Positions 24,310 through 36,571 of a stretch of DNA of 64,000 nt are shown piece by piece. The notes beneath the pieces are model-generated. The model worked only from the letters and a program-made list of their open reading frames with translations, was not told the origin of the DNA and did not search any database. The translations under genes were made by a program, and so were the position numbers. This DNA is from Neoceratodus forsteri (Eukaryota; Chordata; Ceratodontiformes; Ceratodontidae). Positions within the stretch are counted from its first letter, which is position 1; each line of letters begins with the position of its first letter. Where the stretch lies: contig CM028129.1 of the NCBI GenBank assembly GCA_016271365.2, forward strand, positions 845,388,001 through 845,452,000. The letters run 5' to 3'.

Positions 24310-25419
24310 CTAAAGAGATGCAAATACACAGACAGATTAAGATTGCATTGCACACTGAAGAGATGCAGATGCAAAGACAAAACACCTAACCAGTGCTCAC
24401 CATCAGAAATTCAATCTGGAAAAGAATACCTTTGCCGGTTGGGGTGGGGGATGGCAGTGTACTGCACAGCTGCAGTAACAGTCACTAGTACTAGTACCAG
24501 TAAAGATACCACAAAGAAGTACAAAAATCACACAGTTGCAGTGGATAGCAGGTTCACATTGCTGAAATTATTATGTGGCACAATAAAAGGTGTCTGATTT
24601 GATGACATGCATCACACACATGCACACATGCACACTAAGTAATGTGTAGCAAATTGAAAACTTCAGTAATATAACCACATATTTTAAACAAATTAAAATT
24701 ATGCACTGCTGCACCACAACAATCAGCAAAAAAATGTCAAGAATTATTGAAAATATTACTGTGTATATATTAACACAGTTATACAAGAAAATATCAGCAA
24801 AACAGAAAGCACTGTCTTTTTCTCCAAGTTAATCTACCTACACCACAGATATGCCCCTCCCCAAAGCACACTTCCAGTGTCTCTCAGTACACAGACTAAA
24901 TGTTGTACTTTAACATTCAAAATCTACACACAAACAATAAACGCTTGATGATATGAGCACAGGAGGGTTTCCTATAATCGATGAACTAAAGTTTCAGCAA
25001 GGAAATTACTTAAAAAAGGATTTTTTAATGGCTTTTAGAAGGTTTGAATTGCAGAGAGCTCTCAGAGCAGATTGTCTCCTACAACTTCCTACACACACTA
25101 CCCCATACTGAGGCTGTGCAGAACAATCTAGAGCCTATGTGACCTGAAATTCCATGAATCACTGCAAAATCACCTTTGGAGTTTAAAAGCAAGGTGAAGT
25201 GAGGTGACGTACATTGTTTTTAATGTACTTTGCCTTAAGAATTGGTGGAGTAGTGGTTTGTGAAGGCAGAGTAATGCAAAGTCATTGTTTTTCAATGGAC
25301 TTCGCATTACCCATTATAACGCTAAGGACTCCTCTTCACATTGAGGAGCACTCCGTGAATATACCTTCACTCCATGAATCACTTCACAGAGCGAATTGGG
25401 GCCACTTCGTCCATCTCTA
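24310..25419. repeat. Uninterrupted A+B unit of the outer hAT-like element
   Basis: This is the direct repeat of 17140-17692 joined to 23109-23630. The join near 24895 (ACAGACTAAATGTTGTAC) shows the state without the nested hAT. The unit ends at the element terminus CATCTCTA. Confidence 0.8.
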
Positions 25420-26995
25420 CTTTGGAGTTGCAATTTTCTTTGTCTATACTGAGTATTGACAAACATTGCAGTTATGGCATTTGAAAAAGCCATTAGGTTT
25501 TTTTCACAACCAGCAGGAGTTTTCAGGTTTTCTAGTTGAAAACTGACTCCTCACCAATGAGTCCCTTAAACCTGAACATTTTCTAAAATTTATTCTTGGG
25601 GTATTTCCCACTAATTTTGCTAGTTTGTCATCAGATACTACGATTGGCAAATTTCTCCACGTAACATGCCCTATCTGCCCCAAAGGGTTATTAAACTCTG
25701 TGGAAAAAGTAATAGGTTTAGCTCTATCTTCCATCACAGGGATAGTTACCTTAGGTTTTAATAGTTCTTCCCTATTTTTAGCCACACTTCCCCTATTGCT
25801 TCTTCCAAAAAATTCAAGTCATACCCCCAACCAAGAATCTTTTCTCATGATCCTCACCTTGTTTCTCAAAATCAGCAGCTTCAGTGCAGTTTCTTTGTAT
25901 ACAGAGGAATTGGCTATATGGTATCAATTTTCTCAATGTGACTGGGTGGAAGCTGTCAAACCTTGATAGGAAGTTGGTAGATGTCTTTTTTTCCTAAACT
26001 CTATGGTACTAACTTTGCCTAATGGAGTAGCCGCTGTAAGATTAATATCAAGGAAATTAACATTAGTCTTGTCCACAATTGCTGTGAAGATTTAGAGTGA
26101 CAGTGTTAAATCACTCAATAAACTCTAATGCCACCTCCTCCTCACCCTCCCATACACAAAGACAAAAACTGAGAGGAACAGCAAAGGGGACTGGAGAGAC
26201 AGCATCTACTTCAACAAATGCAGGTGTTATTAGACCTGCATTTCTAAAGTTGTAAAAACTATTAACACAAGAATTGAATCTTTCTGATAACATAACAACT
26301 CCAGGGAGCAATATTAAAAAAAAAATATGGTTCCATGGGGTTTGAGGGTTGTAAAATCACACCTCAGTGGAATCAACACATTTTAAAACATAGGAGCCTG
26401 GTTAAAATTATCCCATGACTGCTCAATCAGCTTTACAAAGTTAATCCTTAAGGAAGATATAGAATCATTTGACAAACTGAGTGAAGCATTAGCAATAGCA
26501 AAAGCTGTGGGACTGCTGGCGAAGTGATCCGATGTCCACCTGCACTGCTGACATCCAGGGTTTGGATGAGACCCCAGGAGTCATAAGGCTGGCTAGGGTA
26601 GGAGGATTGAGCATCTGAAGAATGGCTTTCCTCTTCCAGAGGAGAGTGGGCTAGCATTTAGCACATAACTGACCCTGGCAGAGGCCAGGTGTGTCATGCC
26701 AGAGGCTTCCTAGGTCTGGGAGGTGTGCCAGACATTTGTGCATTATGTGCCTTATGTCACTGCATGCCACATTTCTCAATAATGGGAGAAAAATCCCAGC
26801 TGTGGAACAGAGAAAGTCCACCTCCACCATCAAGCCCCACACAGCTCTTCAAGACTCTGTGCCACTGCATTTCAATGTAGCACCACTCAGGTAGTCATGC
26901 TGGGAGGGCTCCTTAACAGTTCTACTCTGATGGTAATCCAGGGAGCTCTCCAGTGGCTGCAGGTAAGTCCCAGGAGGTGGGACAAGGTGGTAGGG

Positions 26996-29900
26996 ATGGC
27001 AGACCAAGGACAACAAGCTGAGGCAAAAAGGAAAAAAAAACATTGCAAAAGCTGAGGTGGCCGAATATATAGATCATTCAGCATTCATCAAACTTGATAA
27101 AAATCTACAGTTTAAAATCTTAAAATCTGAGCTTGAGCTGACTGAGAGAAAACAAGAGAAACTTAATCATGGCCAGGTGGGTTATGATAAGGAAAGGTGT
27201 TTAATTGGATGAGATAGACATTCTAGGTTGATGAGCAGGGGACATTTAAGAAACAAATCATGAAACAGATCAGCACATAGAAACAATGAGAATGACAAGA
27301 CTGTAACAACAACAACTGAAAAAGTAATGATTGTAGATGACTCCACTGATGACAACCAAGACGAATCAAATCCATATAACAGGGAGCCTTTTTTTGAGAG
27401 AGGCAACCAGGCAGTAAGATTCAAAATAAAAAATGTAAGGCCAGAAGGGGGAGAAAAGGAGGAGGAGGAGGACATAATTACAATTGAGGAGAACTAAATG
27501 TGCAAATGAATTCTTAGAACCAAGAAACAAATCCCTTACAAGTAATTAATTTATCTAAAATAATCCTTATAGACCTTGAAATTAAGCTGCTACAAAAAGG
27601 CTTCAATTTTGTGCCAACAGTAAGTCCCAACTATTTTCAAAGTTTGATTGACACCTAGAAATTATTTGGAAAATTAAAACTTAGATTTCTTTCGGGAACA
27701 CTGAAGAAGATATTATTGAAGACATCAGTATGTTCAAGTTTAAGTTTATTGTTCAACGTGTTAGGTCATTACAATTTCAACAAATAAAACCAGATGAAAT
27801 ATACAATAGATCTACAGTAGAGTAGATATAGCAGGGTTTTGCACTACATAGCAGCAAGCATAATGGCAGACATCAAGCACCAGTTAACTAATGTGATTCC
27901 CTAACATTCTATAACAAATGCATTATTATAGAAAAAAAATTGTTAAACTTGGCTTAAATTAATTCATATTAATGTTACCTTTGCAAGTTATTTCTAGATT
28001 GAATTTTAAGGCTACCAACTCTGAGTGGCCCCTTATCTATATGTTTTCTAATTATCAAATCCACATCCAACAAGCTGAAGTAAACTCATATCAGAGAATT
28101 GGATCAAAGTACATTTTCCAAAAGAATCTTTCAGTAATTACTATAGATATTCCTTCACCATTAGTATAATTATAACATATAATTTCCTACATGACTTGAG
28201 TATCTTAAACTCCCATATAATATAAACATTTCATTGATAGAGGTTTGTAAAAATAAATTTCTTGAGTAATACTAACTCCTTTTGGAACCAACAGATTTGA
28301 ACTAGATATAACTTATAGTCTTTATACTGAGGTTGCCATATATAGTGTTTAAGTTAAAAGGGTGCTGCCTTGGTTTGATATGGCAAACTATGAAATATGT
28401 AAAGAAAAAGACAAAACACAATATGGGGTGATTTAAATGTCTCTGCATCACCTTGTTGTGCATGCCATCAGAATCACAGAGCATCCCAAAGTCAGTCCCC
28501 AGTCCACAAATAAAATATGGTTGTTTTAAAATCAGGAGCTGCTCAGAAAACCAAAAGGTGCAAAGTTTCGAATCCGTGCCACAAGAAGTATATACATGAA
28601 TAAAAAATATCAACCAAATAAAGACTTTCTTAGTAATTCAAAGTTAAACCTATCATTGAATCCTTTTTTTAAAATTCAATAGCTTTGCAATGTTCCAACA
28701 GTTTGACAGAAATCAGTTTCTGGAGATTATTGCAAATCAGCTGCTTGTAATAATCAAATTAAATAGAGTTGCTAGAGTAATGTGTCTATTTGTTGTGAGT
28801 CCAAAAGTTCAAATTAAAGGCAAACCAACAAAATATTTTAGTCATTTGTTGCACTAGAGAACCTCAAGAGACATACAATTTTAACACTTATAAAACCATA
28901 AGAGTAAGTAGGCTGCTTTTATATTTGCACTTAAGGAATCAGCATCACATGAATGAACCATTTTTAGCAACTCTATGGCAGTTCTCTTGCCACAGCCTCT
29001 TTCCTCCTAGTGAATTTGGTAAGATATAAATTTTGGCAGTACTTCTAAATGAACAGCCACTTTCAATCTCTGTAAAGAATTCCATGCCCAGGTCATTTTT
29101 CTCTTGTTGAGTAAACTGCAATTTTTAAAATAGGTTCATGGAACAGCCAACTTTAGATAAGACAGGAGAGGCAGTACACCCAAGTACCTATGTCAATTAT
29201 AGGGGTACAAATGCTGCAGAGCTGCAGGACATACTGTATATCAATGTTAACTCTTGTGAGAGTTTCTGCTCAAAGTACTGTGCTTCTTAGCCCCAGATAA
29301 CCCTATTGGCTGTATTCTGCAAATTTTCTTGCCACATGATCCATCAACAGGAAACCCCAAGCCCTCAGGGATATCTGCCTGAAAATAAAACAGAAATATT
29401 CATCCACTGAGTGCAGTAACTCAGATACTGTTAATTTTTACAGAGGACCCCCATTCCAGGCAACAACAGCTTACTTTTAATAAAAAGAAAAAGAGCCCTT
29501 CAGCACAATTTAGTGTGGCCTTAGTTTCCTCTCACACTCTCTGGGAACATCCTGGGTCTGGGCAGGAGGACAATCATGCCTGTTCCATCCAAGTAGCTGA
29601 GTTCCCTTGTACAAGGTGTTCTTGAGCTAGCAGCATTCAAACTCCTGGACAATTTCATACTAGAACTTGAGCCAAAATCTACATTTGCCACTGAATCAGC
29701 ATGCAGCTAAGGTGAAGCAAACGTGATCAAATCTGGAGCAGCAGGGAGTGGAGCAAACCCTCAGCCATCTTGCTGCTCCACCCTTCCCCCAACATCAGTA
29801 CAGGTCATAAAGCGAATGAGGAAGACCTGACAATAGAAGACATCGATTGATTGCTGGGAGCACAAGGGCATTTTGCTCCACAATGTAATGATTTAGACAC

Positions 29901-32043
29901 TGACACTGAGGGACTGAATCTACAAGATATATTAAACTTGGCAGCATTGTCTGAACTGTTTGATGATGAGGTCATACAAGAAGGGGAACATCTTTCTGGT
30001 GAGGTGAGAGAAAGAATTCTAAAAGAGAGAGAAAATCTGTTCAGACCAAAATTGGGTCTCTGCCCCTTGGTGGTAAACAATACAATTGCGAGTTTTGAAA
30101 AAATAGTGTCGAAACAAATAAATGATTTACTAGGGAAATAATGGAGTAATTTTAACAACCCCAAAACAAAGACCCTAAAAAGCCTCTCAGAGGATTCAGC
30201 TATAATTATCAAGCCTGCAGATGGGGGGCACTGTTCTCCTAGATAGAGATAGCTATAGACAAACTGCAATTGGGCTACTGAGTAATGAAAATAATTACAC
30301 CAAATTGTTATCTAACCCCATTAATACTATTAAACACAAATTGAGGAAACTGTTACAGGAGGGTTTAGACAGGCAGTATAACAGAAATGGAATTTAGATT
30401 TCTGAATAAGGAGTTTCCCATAACACTGACCTTTTACATGCTGCCAAAAATCCATAAGGATATTACTAACCCTCCAGGGTATCCCATAATTTCAGGAATG
30501 AGTCCACTCACCAACAGTTTTGGTAAATTTTTGGATTACTTTCTACAGGACAGTATGCATGCCCTACTGTCATATGTTCAAGGCACAATGGACATTTTAA
30601 GAAAATTTCAGAATTCTGAATGGAAATGCATGTACGTCTGGTTGTGTACAGATGTAGAATCACTGTACATGTCCATACAGCATGAGGATGATATTAGAGC
30701 CTGCAACCATTTCCTGCAGAGGAGTCCCTTGACAGAAACCATATCAGCCAATTTTTTCTTGAAATGTCTTGATTTTCTGCTAACCCATAATGTGTTTGAA
30801 TTTGATAATGAGATGTACTTGCAGGTCTGTGGGACAGCGATGGGGGCACACATGGTACCTGTGTATGCCAATTGATTCTTTGGTATTTGGGAAGAAGAGG
30901 TCACCTACAATATGGAGTCTAATCTATTTCTCAGAAATATCATACACTGGTATAGGTTTACAGATGATTGTCTTTGCATATGGGAGGGTGAGGAGAAGAA
31001 GGCATTACAGTTTGTTGAATGGCTTAACACTAACAATCTAATTCTTAAATTCACTGAAACTGTGAACAAGACTAATGTTAATTTCCTTTATATTAATCTA
31101 GAAGGGATACTATAATAGGCAAAGTAATTACCAAGAGGTTTAGGAAAGAGACGTCTACCAACTCCCTATTAAGGTTTGGCAGCTCCCATCCAGTCACACA
31201 GAGAAAATCGATCCATATAATCAATTCATCTATAAAAGGAGAAACTGTACTGAAGCTGGTGAATTTGAAGAACAAGCTGAGGATCTTAAAAAAAATATTC
31301 TTGGCTAGGGGGTATGAATTGAATCTTTTGGAGGAAAAGATATGATAGTTTTGGATAAAAAATAGGGGCAAACTGTTAAACCTAAGGTAACCACCCCTGT
31401 GATGGAAGATAGATCTGAACTTATTACTTTTTCCACAGAGTTAAATAATCTTTCAGGGCAGATAGAGAATATTATGTGGAGAAATTGGTCAGTCTTAGTC
31501 TCTGATGACAAACTAGCAGAATTTTTGGGAAATACCTCAAGGATAACTTTTAGAAAAGGTTCGAGTTTAAGGGACTCATTGGTGAGGAGTCAGTTTTCAA
31601 CTATAAACCCTAATGACTCCTGCTGGTTATGGAGAAAACCTAATGGCTTTTCAGATACCATAACTGCAATGTTTGTCAATTCTCAGTACAGACAAAAACA
31701 TTTGAAAATCCAAAGGATACAAAAAAAATCACCTGTACAACTAAATGTGTTGTATATATTCTCTGGTACCCTTGCAATCTGTGTTATGTGGGGGAGAACT
31801 GTTAGAATGGTGAAGGAAAGACTGAAAGAACATGCCAGGCTCATAATCATTAAAAAGTTGGATAGCCCAATTGGAAGGCACTTCTATGAAGTCAATAATA
31901 GTGGCACCACCTGTTTGAGATATTTGGGTTTGGAAAGGGTGAAATCGCCAAGAAGAAGAGGTAATAGAACAAATCTATTGCTAAAAAGGGAACATTTTTT
32001 GATATTCAAGCTACAGACAGTATGTCAACAGGGTCTAAATTAA
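26996..32043 (+). pseudogene. Penelope-like reverse transcriptase / GIY-YIG endonuclease, broken
   Basis: It starts MADQGQQAEAKR at 26996. After a frame change come KAEVAEYIDHSAF and an acidic segment ending EEEEDIITIEEN (27480), then LLQKGFNFVPTVSPNYF (27590), a typical PLE N-terminal motif. Past the insertion: RPKLGLCPL (30050), AIIIKPADGG (30220), the RT motif FYMLPKIHK (30440), CTDVESLYMSI with the motif-A Asp (30650), CGTAMGAHM (30835), and FTDDCLCIW as the catalytic motif C (30960). The endonuclease part (31740-31900) reads VLYIF, then CVMWGRTVRMVKERLKEH, a one-base-shifted YVGRT motif, and GRHFYEVNN. The stop is at 32043. Multiple frame breaks make it inactive. Confidence 0.85.
27731..29791. 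mobile_element. 2.06-kb non-coding insertion in PLE-2, 9-bp duplication
   Basis: ACATCAGTA is present at 27722-27730 and 29792-29800, and the PLE reading resumes on either side. The left end read on the minus strand is CAATAAACTTAAACTTGAAC, which looks like a polyadenylation signal and a simple tail. This suggests a 5'-truncated retroelement on the minus strand. I found no protein motif inside and no terminal inverted repeats. The element class is therefore open. Confidence 0.6.
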
Positions 32044-32825
32044 TTTTGGGGCATTAAAAGAATTTAATTGGACATTTAAGATTCATTGAAGAATTTAGAT
32101 GCCTTCTCTATAAGTATAGAGAAGGTCTGCTCTCTGAATGTACACTTCATGCCCCCCCCCCACTGTGCATGCAGCTATCATTGCCTGGAATTAGTGATAA
32201 TGGGACTATGTTTAATATGTGCTATAAATGTATGATGATATGATATATTAATATGTCATCTGTCTATCCTGTCACTTTTGTTTTTTTGTTTCTTTAGATT
32301 TGCTGTGTTTTCATACTTTGGATTGCAGTAGTAACTGGTTCTGACAATATTTTGTGGATCCCAAGGATATCCTATTTGAAAGAAATGGGTGAACAAAAAA
32401 TATGTGAATTCTGGAAACTGCTGCATACTCTAACCCAAACTGGAAATATTACTTAGAACATCATCTGTAGAATGACCTGATTTTGTTAAACTTTGTGAAC
32501 TTTTTGTTACTATATGTTCTAATGTGCATTAATGAATCTTAAAAATGTAAAAAATATTTTAAAAAAATGCTTAGACATTTAAAATGATTTTCTTGACTGG
32601 CAATTGGTTTGTAGAATGATGTAACAGGTGACACTGTACTTAAGGAATGATGCATCTGCAAGAATCCTTCTCCTGGTGAAGCCTGCTTACGTGAAGTATT
32701 GTGGTGTAGCTGCTTTGTGTTGACTACACTGTGTGGACTTTTGATGAACGATTAAACTTTTGTACTTGACTTCCTGGTTCTAGACCAATTTTTCCAAGTA
32801 TTGTGAGAGTTCCTATTTTTGTATT

Positions 32826-33599
32826 GTGATTGTGTGTTGGGGTAGCCAACCCCTTAGGGGCACCTTCGACTTTTCTCTGAGGCACAGCTGCTTTTTTCTG
32901 ATAATGGTTTGGTGCTTGGCCTTCCATCAGCACTTTAAATCAGCATTATTTAAATATTATTAAAGTCTAACCACCTATACCTGCTAGTGGGCTATGGTGT
33001 TTCCTGCATTTGAACTGTATTTTCTTACTGTGGACTGCTTTGTTCTTAAGTGGAGTGCATATGAGTACTGCATTGCCTTGATTGTATTCTTGAACTTGTC
33101 ACATGTTATTGTGTTATAATATTTGTTGGTTTGCACTGCAGTTTCCATGCCATTCCTCAAAACAGGCATTTTATTTGCAACACTGTATAATAGGCCACCA
33201 CCAAACTACTAGCTGCAAGCAACAATGGCAATCAAATAATGGTTTGCAATCACACAGATGAGGAGTGAACTCCAGATCTGAAGTGCTGAAAATCCTTTTA
33301 TTTCATCATGCAGAGCTGTGCTAAGTAGGAGTTGGAGGCCTGTTTGCTCAGCATACCATTGCGCAGTTCATGAAATACTGTAAAATATTTTTAACACTTT
33401 GAATCTGAAGTTTACTCCGTGTCTTTGTGCATTTTAGTTGTATAGCAGTTACAGTATAAGAGGATGCTTTATTATACAAGAAAGAAAGAAAGAAAGAAAG
33501 AGAAAAACTGGATAAATAAATAAAAAGGGCAGAACAAAAACATATACATACAAGTCATGTAACTGATAAACAAAGATTCATAAATGTGAAATTACAATA
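32826..33599. other. Spacer with a GAAA microsatellite
   Basis: A (GAAA)n tract lies at about 33479-33507. A 47-base segment at 33393-33440 recurs at 60377-60424. No gene is visible. Confidence 0.6.
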
Positions 33600-34613
33600 C
33601 AGTACAATTCTAAATAAAAAACAGAAAGGTTAATCATGAAAACTAAAGCAAAGTGATACTTTAATGCAGATAAACCAGATAAAATCCTTGCATACTGATT
33701 GCAAAATGAAAAAAAAATGGATAGAAGTATAAAAGAAATTGAAACAAAACCAGGAATAGTAACCTATCCAGGAAGAATTAATGAGGAATTCAAGAATTAT
33801 TATGCTAAACTATATGAATCAGAGGTTAACAAAATAACAGCTAAGGAACTTGAGAATATAAATATTTTGGAAATATCAGAATCAGATAGAGAAAGGTTAA
33901 ATTAAAAAAAAATCACAAAGGAAGAGGTGGGAGAACTGTTAGAAAAATGAAAAAAGAAAGTCACCAGGACCTCACAGACTGTTGAATTCTATCAGGCATT
34001 TATAAAAGAATATACACCTTTACTAACAAAATTATTTAACTCTTTCATACAGCAAAATTAAATTCCAGAAGGATTTTGAGAAGCTAATATTAGTCTGTTA
34101 AAAAAGAAAAAGAGTAAACCCCCCTAATTACTTACAACTTATGGGTCAGTCTCACTTTTAAATACAGATGATAAAATATTCACAAAAATTCTAGCCTGCG
34201 GATTAGAATATTTATTACTCAGAATCATTTTGAAAGATCAAACTGAATTTGTGAAAAATAGAAGAAGCTATAAAAATATTAGAAATGCATTAACATTAAC
34301 ATTGTACAGGTCACTGGTGAGGCCACATCTACAGTATGGAATTCAGCATTGGTGCCCACACCTCAAAAAGCACATTAATCTGCTGGAGAATGTCCAGAGG
34401 AGGGCTACAAAGATGATAATGGGTCAGCAGTGTAAGGCATATCAGGAGAGGTTGAGGACACTGAACATGTACTTCCAGGAGGAAAGCAGAGAGAGAGAGA
34501 GAGAGAGAGAGGGCACATGATTGGGACCTTCAAGAACTTGAAATGAATAAATATGGTAGATAAGGAGGGTCTCCTTAAGCTGAGTGGCAACCATAACATG
34601 AGGGAGCACAGCC

Positions 34614-36571
34614 TTTTTTTTTTAATTCAATATACTTTATTAATTTTCAAGAAAATTATGATAGGCACAAAACAGTCACCATCCAAACAATTCACAACAC
34701 CCTACAACACATTAAACCTACCCCCACTCCTCCACCCTCCCACCTCCCATCATACCCCGTCAGAGGCATATAATAAACAAAGAAGGTGCAATCCATTCAA
34801 AGTGGGCACATAATTAGAAGGCACAAAGACATCAAAAAATATTGAAAAACAAGACTGGACAATAAGACCCAGGGGCCAAAACAATGTCTGGCCCCCTATG
34901 TCACAGAAATGGGCCCCCAGAGGGTTCCACTACTACTAACTAATGGAGTAACATGCCCATACCCCAGCAACTCTTATATACTGTATTATTGTCCAGCATA
35001 TCCAGGCTCCATTGACCCACTCAAGGAGAGGAAGAAGTCAAAAATAAGATATGTAATTTACCTTACTTCTTGTTATATACTTGCAAGTGACTATGAAGAC
35101 TAGCAGTCACTTTTTTCAAGCTGTAAATTAAATAACAGCTCATCAAGCCATTCAGAATAAGAAATTTCTGATTGATCCTTCCAGTGATGAAGAATAACTT
35201 TTTTCACTGAAAGGGAGATCATGGCTAACCAATGCTTCTGTTCCTTAACTGAAACCCCCAAGTAGTCACCTATTAGGCAAATCTCAGGAAGAAAATATTC
35301 ATCCTATCCCAAAAAGGGGTCTGTCTTTTGTTTTATCTTCTCCCAAAAAGAAGCAACTTTTGGACAGTCCCATAACACATGCATAAGAGTCCCATCCACT
35401 TGTCCATATCTGGTGCACAACAAGGAGGGGAGTTTCCCCCATTCTAGCCAGGTGGACAGGAATAAAATAGATATTAAGCAGAATATAAAACTGAGTGAGG
35501 CATAGTTTATCATTAGCTACAAAACAATATAAATCTGACCAAATGTGATCCCAGTCAAAGTTTGAATCAATAAATAGGGGAGACCAGTAGCTGGAATGAC
35601 CCGAAGCATCTGGAAAAATTTTAGAAAATAATACAGATGCTATCTGGGAGACCAAATGGGGCTTCCACATCAAGGTTTGAAGCAAATGAAGGAACTCCCC
35701 TTGATTAATGGACCAAGATGTCAGGCAAACCATTTATCCAACATATGCTTAAGTTGGTAAATTTTAAATACCGATGTAGCTGGCATATTAAAGAGTCACC
35801 AACAATTCCTAGCTACTAAGAATGTGACCATCTGAAAGAAGATCTAAGATCCTCTTCCCTTCAAGGAAAGGTATGTCTCTGGGACTCAGCAAATGACCAC
35901 CCAGCCAGAAGTTTGGGTTAAAACAAATCAGCTGAGAGATGTCTAGTAGATTAATATAATGTGGTGTTCCACATAGCTGTGCATGAATCTTTACTGATGT
36001 AAAGATAACTGAATTCCAGAGTGGCTTTGGGAGTTGTTTAGGGGAAATAAAATATAGACTGTCCGGGGTTAGTCCAGCATCTTCAATCAACATCAGCTCA
36101 ATTTGAAGCCACAAGGGGACATACAGGGTAACCCGTTGTGTGGAGGCCAGTGTAGACCATCTGGCATATTTGGCAATATGACTTGCCAGATAGTAGATAA
36201 AAAATTAGACAATTTATCCCTACCAAGTTTTTGGAAGCTCCTAAATGAGTATAGGCCCTACGTGGGGTTTTGCCTTTCCATAAACAGGCGGAGATAAGGC
36301 TGTGGACATTTTTAAACCAATTCAGGGGAAGTGAAACACTCAACATATTTATGGGATAAAACATCCTGTGAAGAATATTCATTTTAATAGTGCTAATTCT
36401 GCCTTGAAGGGATAAGAAAAGGGAGGCCCATTTATGCAGGTCTTGGAGAATATTATTGACCAACTCATCCAGATTGAGCTTTTTCATTAAACTAATTGTC
36501 TGTGAAAGGATAATACCCAGATACTTAAGCTTGGTAGTCCATCCCAGGCCTAGGTGGGTAAAATCAAGGGG
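34614..36571 (-). mobile_element. L1/Tx1-like LINE, 5'-truncated, with poly(A) and target duplication
   Basis: A poly(T) run at 34614-34623 is the element's poly(A) read on the plus strand, with an AATAAA signal (minus strand) at 34641-34636. The flanks GCACAGCCT (34606-34614) and GCACAGTCT (36572-36580) form a 9-bp duplication with one mismatch. The body is the C-terminal third of ORF2 and the 3' UTR. It lies in a CR1-like tail, which lies in an older L1. Confidence 0.85.
35299..36487 (-). pseudogene. L1-type ORF2 C-terminal region
   Basis: Read leftward, KWASLFLSLQGRISTIKM (36420-36380) is the conserved W..L.LSL.GRI..IKM block after the RT. LHRMFYPINMLSVSLPLNW and ISACLWKGKTPR follow. Later, GTLMHVLWDCPKVASFWEKI (about 35390-35330) matches the C-terminal cysteine/tryptophan block of Tx1-like L1 proteins. 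The pieces at 36487-36098, 36114-35809 and 35733-35299 lie in different frames. No RT catalytic core is present because of 5' truncation. Confidence 0.8.

Larger units (their letters stand above)
16661..25419. mobile_element. Outer hAT-like element (8.76 kb) inserted in PLE-1
   Basis: The ends are TAGAGATG at 16661 and CATCTCTA ending at 25419, inverted to each other. They are flanked by a perfect 8-bp duplication CTTTGGAG at 16653-16660 and 25420-25427; 8 bp is the hAT signature. CGAAGTGGCC recurs in both subterminal regions, and GCGAA/CACTTCG words are frequent near the ends. Its own sequence shows no transposase; the transposase inside belongs to a second, nested hAT (17693-23108). Without that, the element is about 3.3 kb, non-autonomous, and internally duplicated. 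Confidence 0.9.
15535..26170 (-). mobile_element. Penelope-like element 1 (PLE-1), 5'-truncated, split by a hAT
   Basis: Read on the minus strand, the element body covers 26170-25428 and, after the hAT insertion (16661-25419), 16660-15535. It aligns by eye with PLE-2 (plus strand, about 30960-32825): FRKCSGLRDSLVRSQF against FRKGSSLRDSLVRSQF, the GIY-YIG region, and a shared 3' UTR with ACAGGTGACACTGTACTTAAG and a common end at CTATTTTTGTATT. It starts at the WEGEEEVALEF segment, just after the RT catalytic motif, so the copy is 5'-truncated. It lies head to head with PLE-2. Confidence 0.85.
16350..26170 (-). pseudogene. Penelope-like ORF remnant: RT end and GIY-YIG endonuclease (PLE-1), interrupted
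   Basis: Penelope-like elements encode a telomerase-related reverse transcriptase fused to a GIY-YIG endonuclease. The visible pieces are CLCVWEGEEEVALEFIE (26160-26110), the linker at 25785-25504, and, past the hAT insertion, the endonuclease at about 16640-16400. In one frame of the latter CPCSLCYVGRTVR is readable, the YVGRT motif with its preceding cysteines. It is followed by KLDSWVGRHFYEVH and CLRFWGLEMV. The paralogue at 31710 shows the uninterrupted sequence TTTGAAAATCCAAAGGATAC at the point where the hAT entered here. Stops and frame changes make this copy inactive even without the insertion. Confidence 0.8.
26171..32825 (+). mobile_element. Penelope-like element 2 (PLE-2), near full length, with an internal insertion
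   Basis: A plus-strand PLE. The leader runs from about 26171, the ORF starts near 26996, RT motifs lie at 30430-31000 and the GIY-YIG endonuclease at about 31740-31900. The 3' UTR reaches about 32825, sharing its end CTATTTTTGTATT with PLE-1. A 2.06-kb foreign segment (27731-29791) separates the N-terminal part from the rest. It sits head to head with the 5'-truncated PLE-1. Inverted partial copies next to a longer copy are a recognised arrangement for Penelope-like elements, so the pair may have arisen in one integration process. Confidence 0.85.

Noticed and set aside
26940..26996. Splice donor-like CAGGTAAGT just before the PLE-2 start codon
   Set aside because: A single motif without a supported acceptor or transcript is not enough to call an intron.
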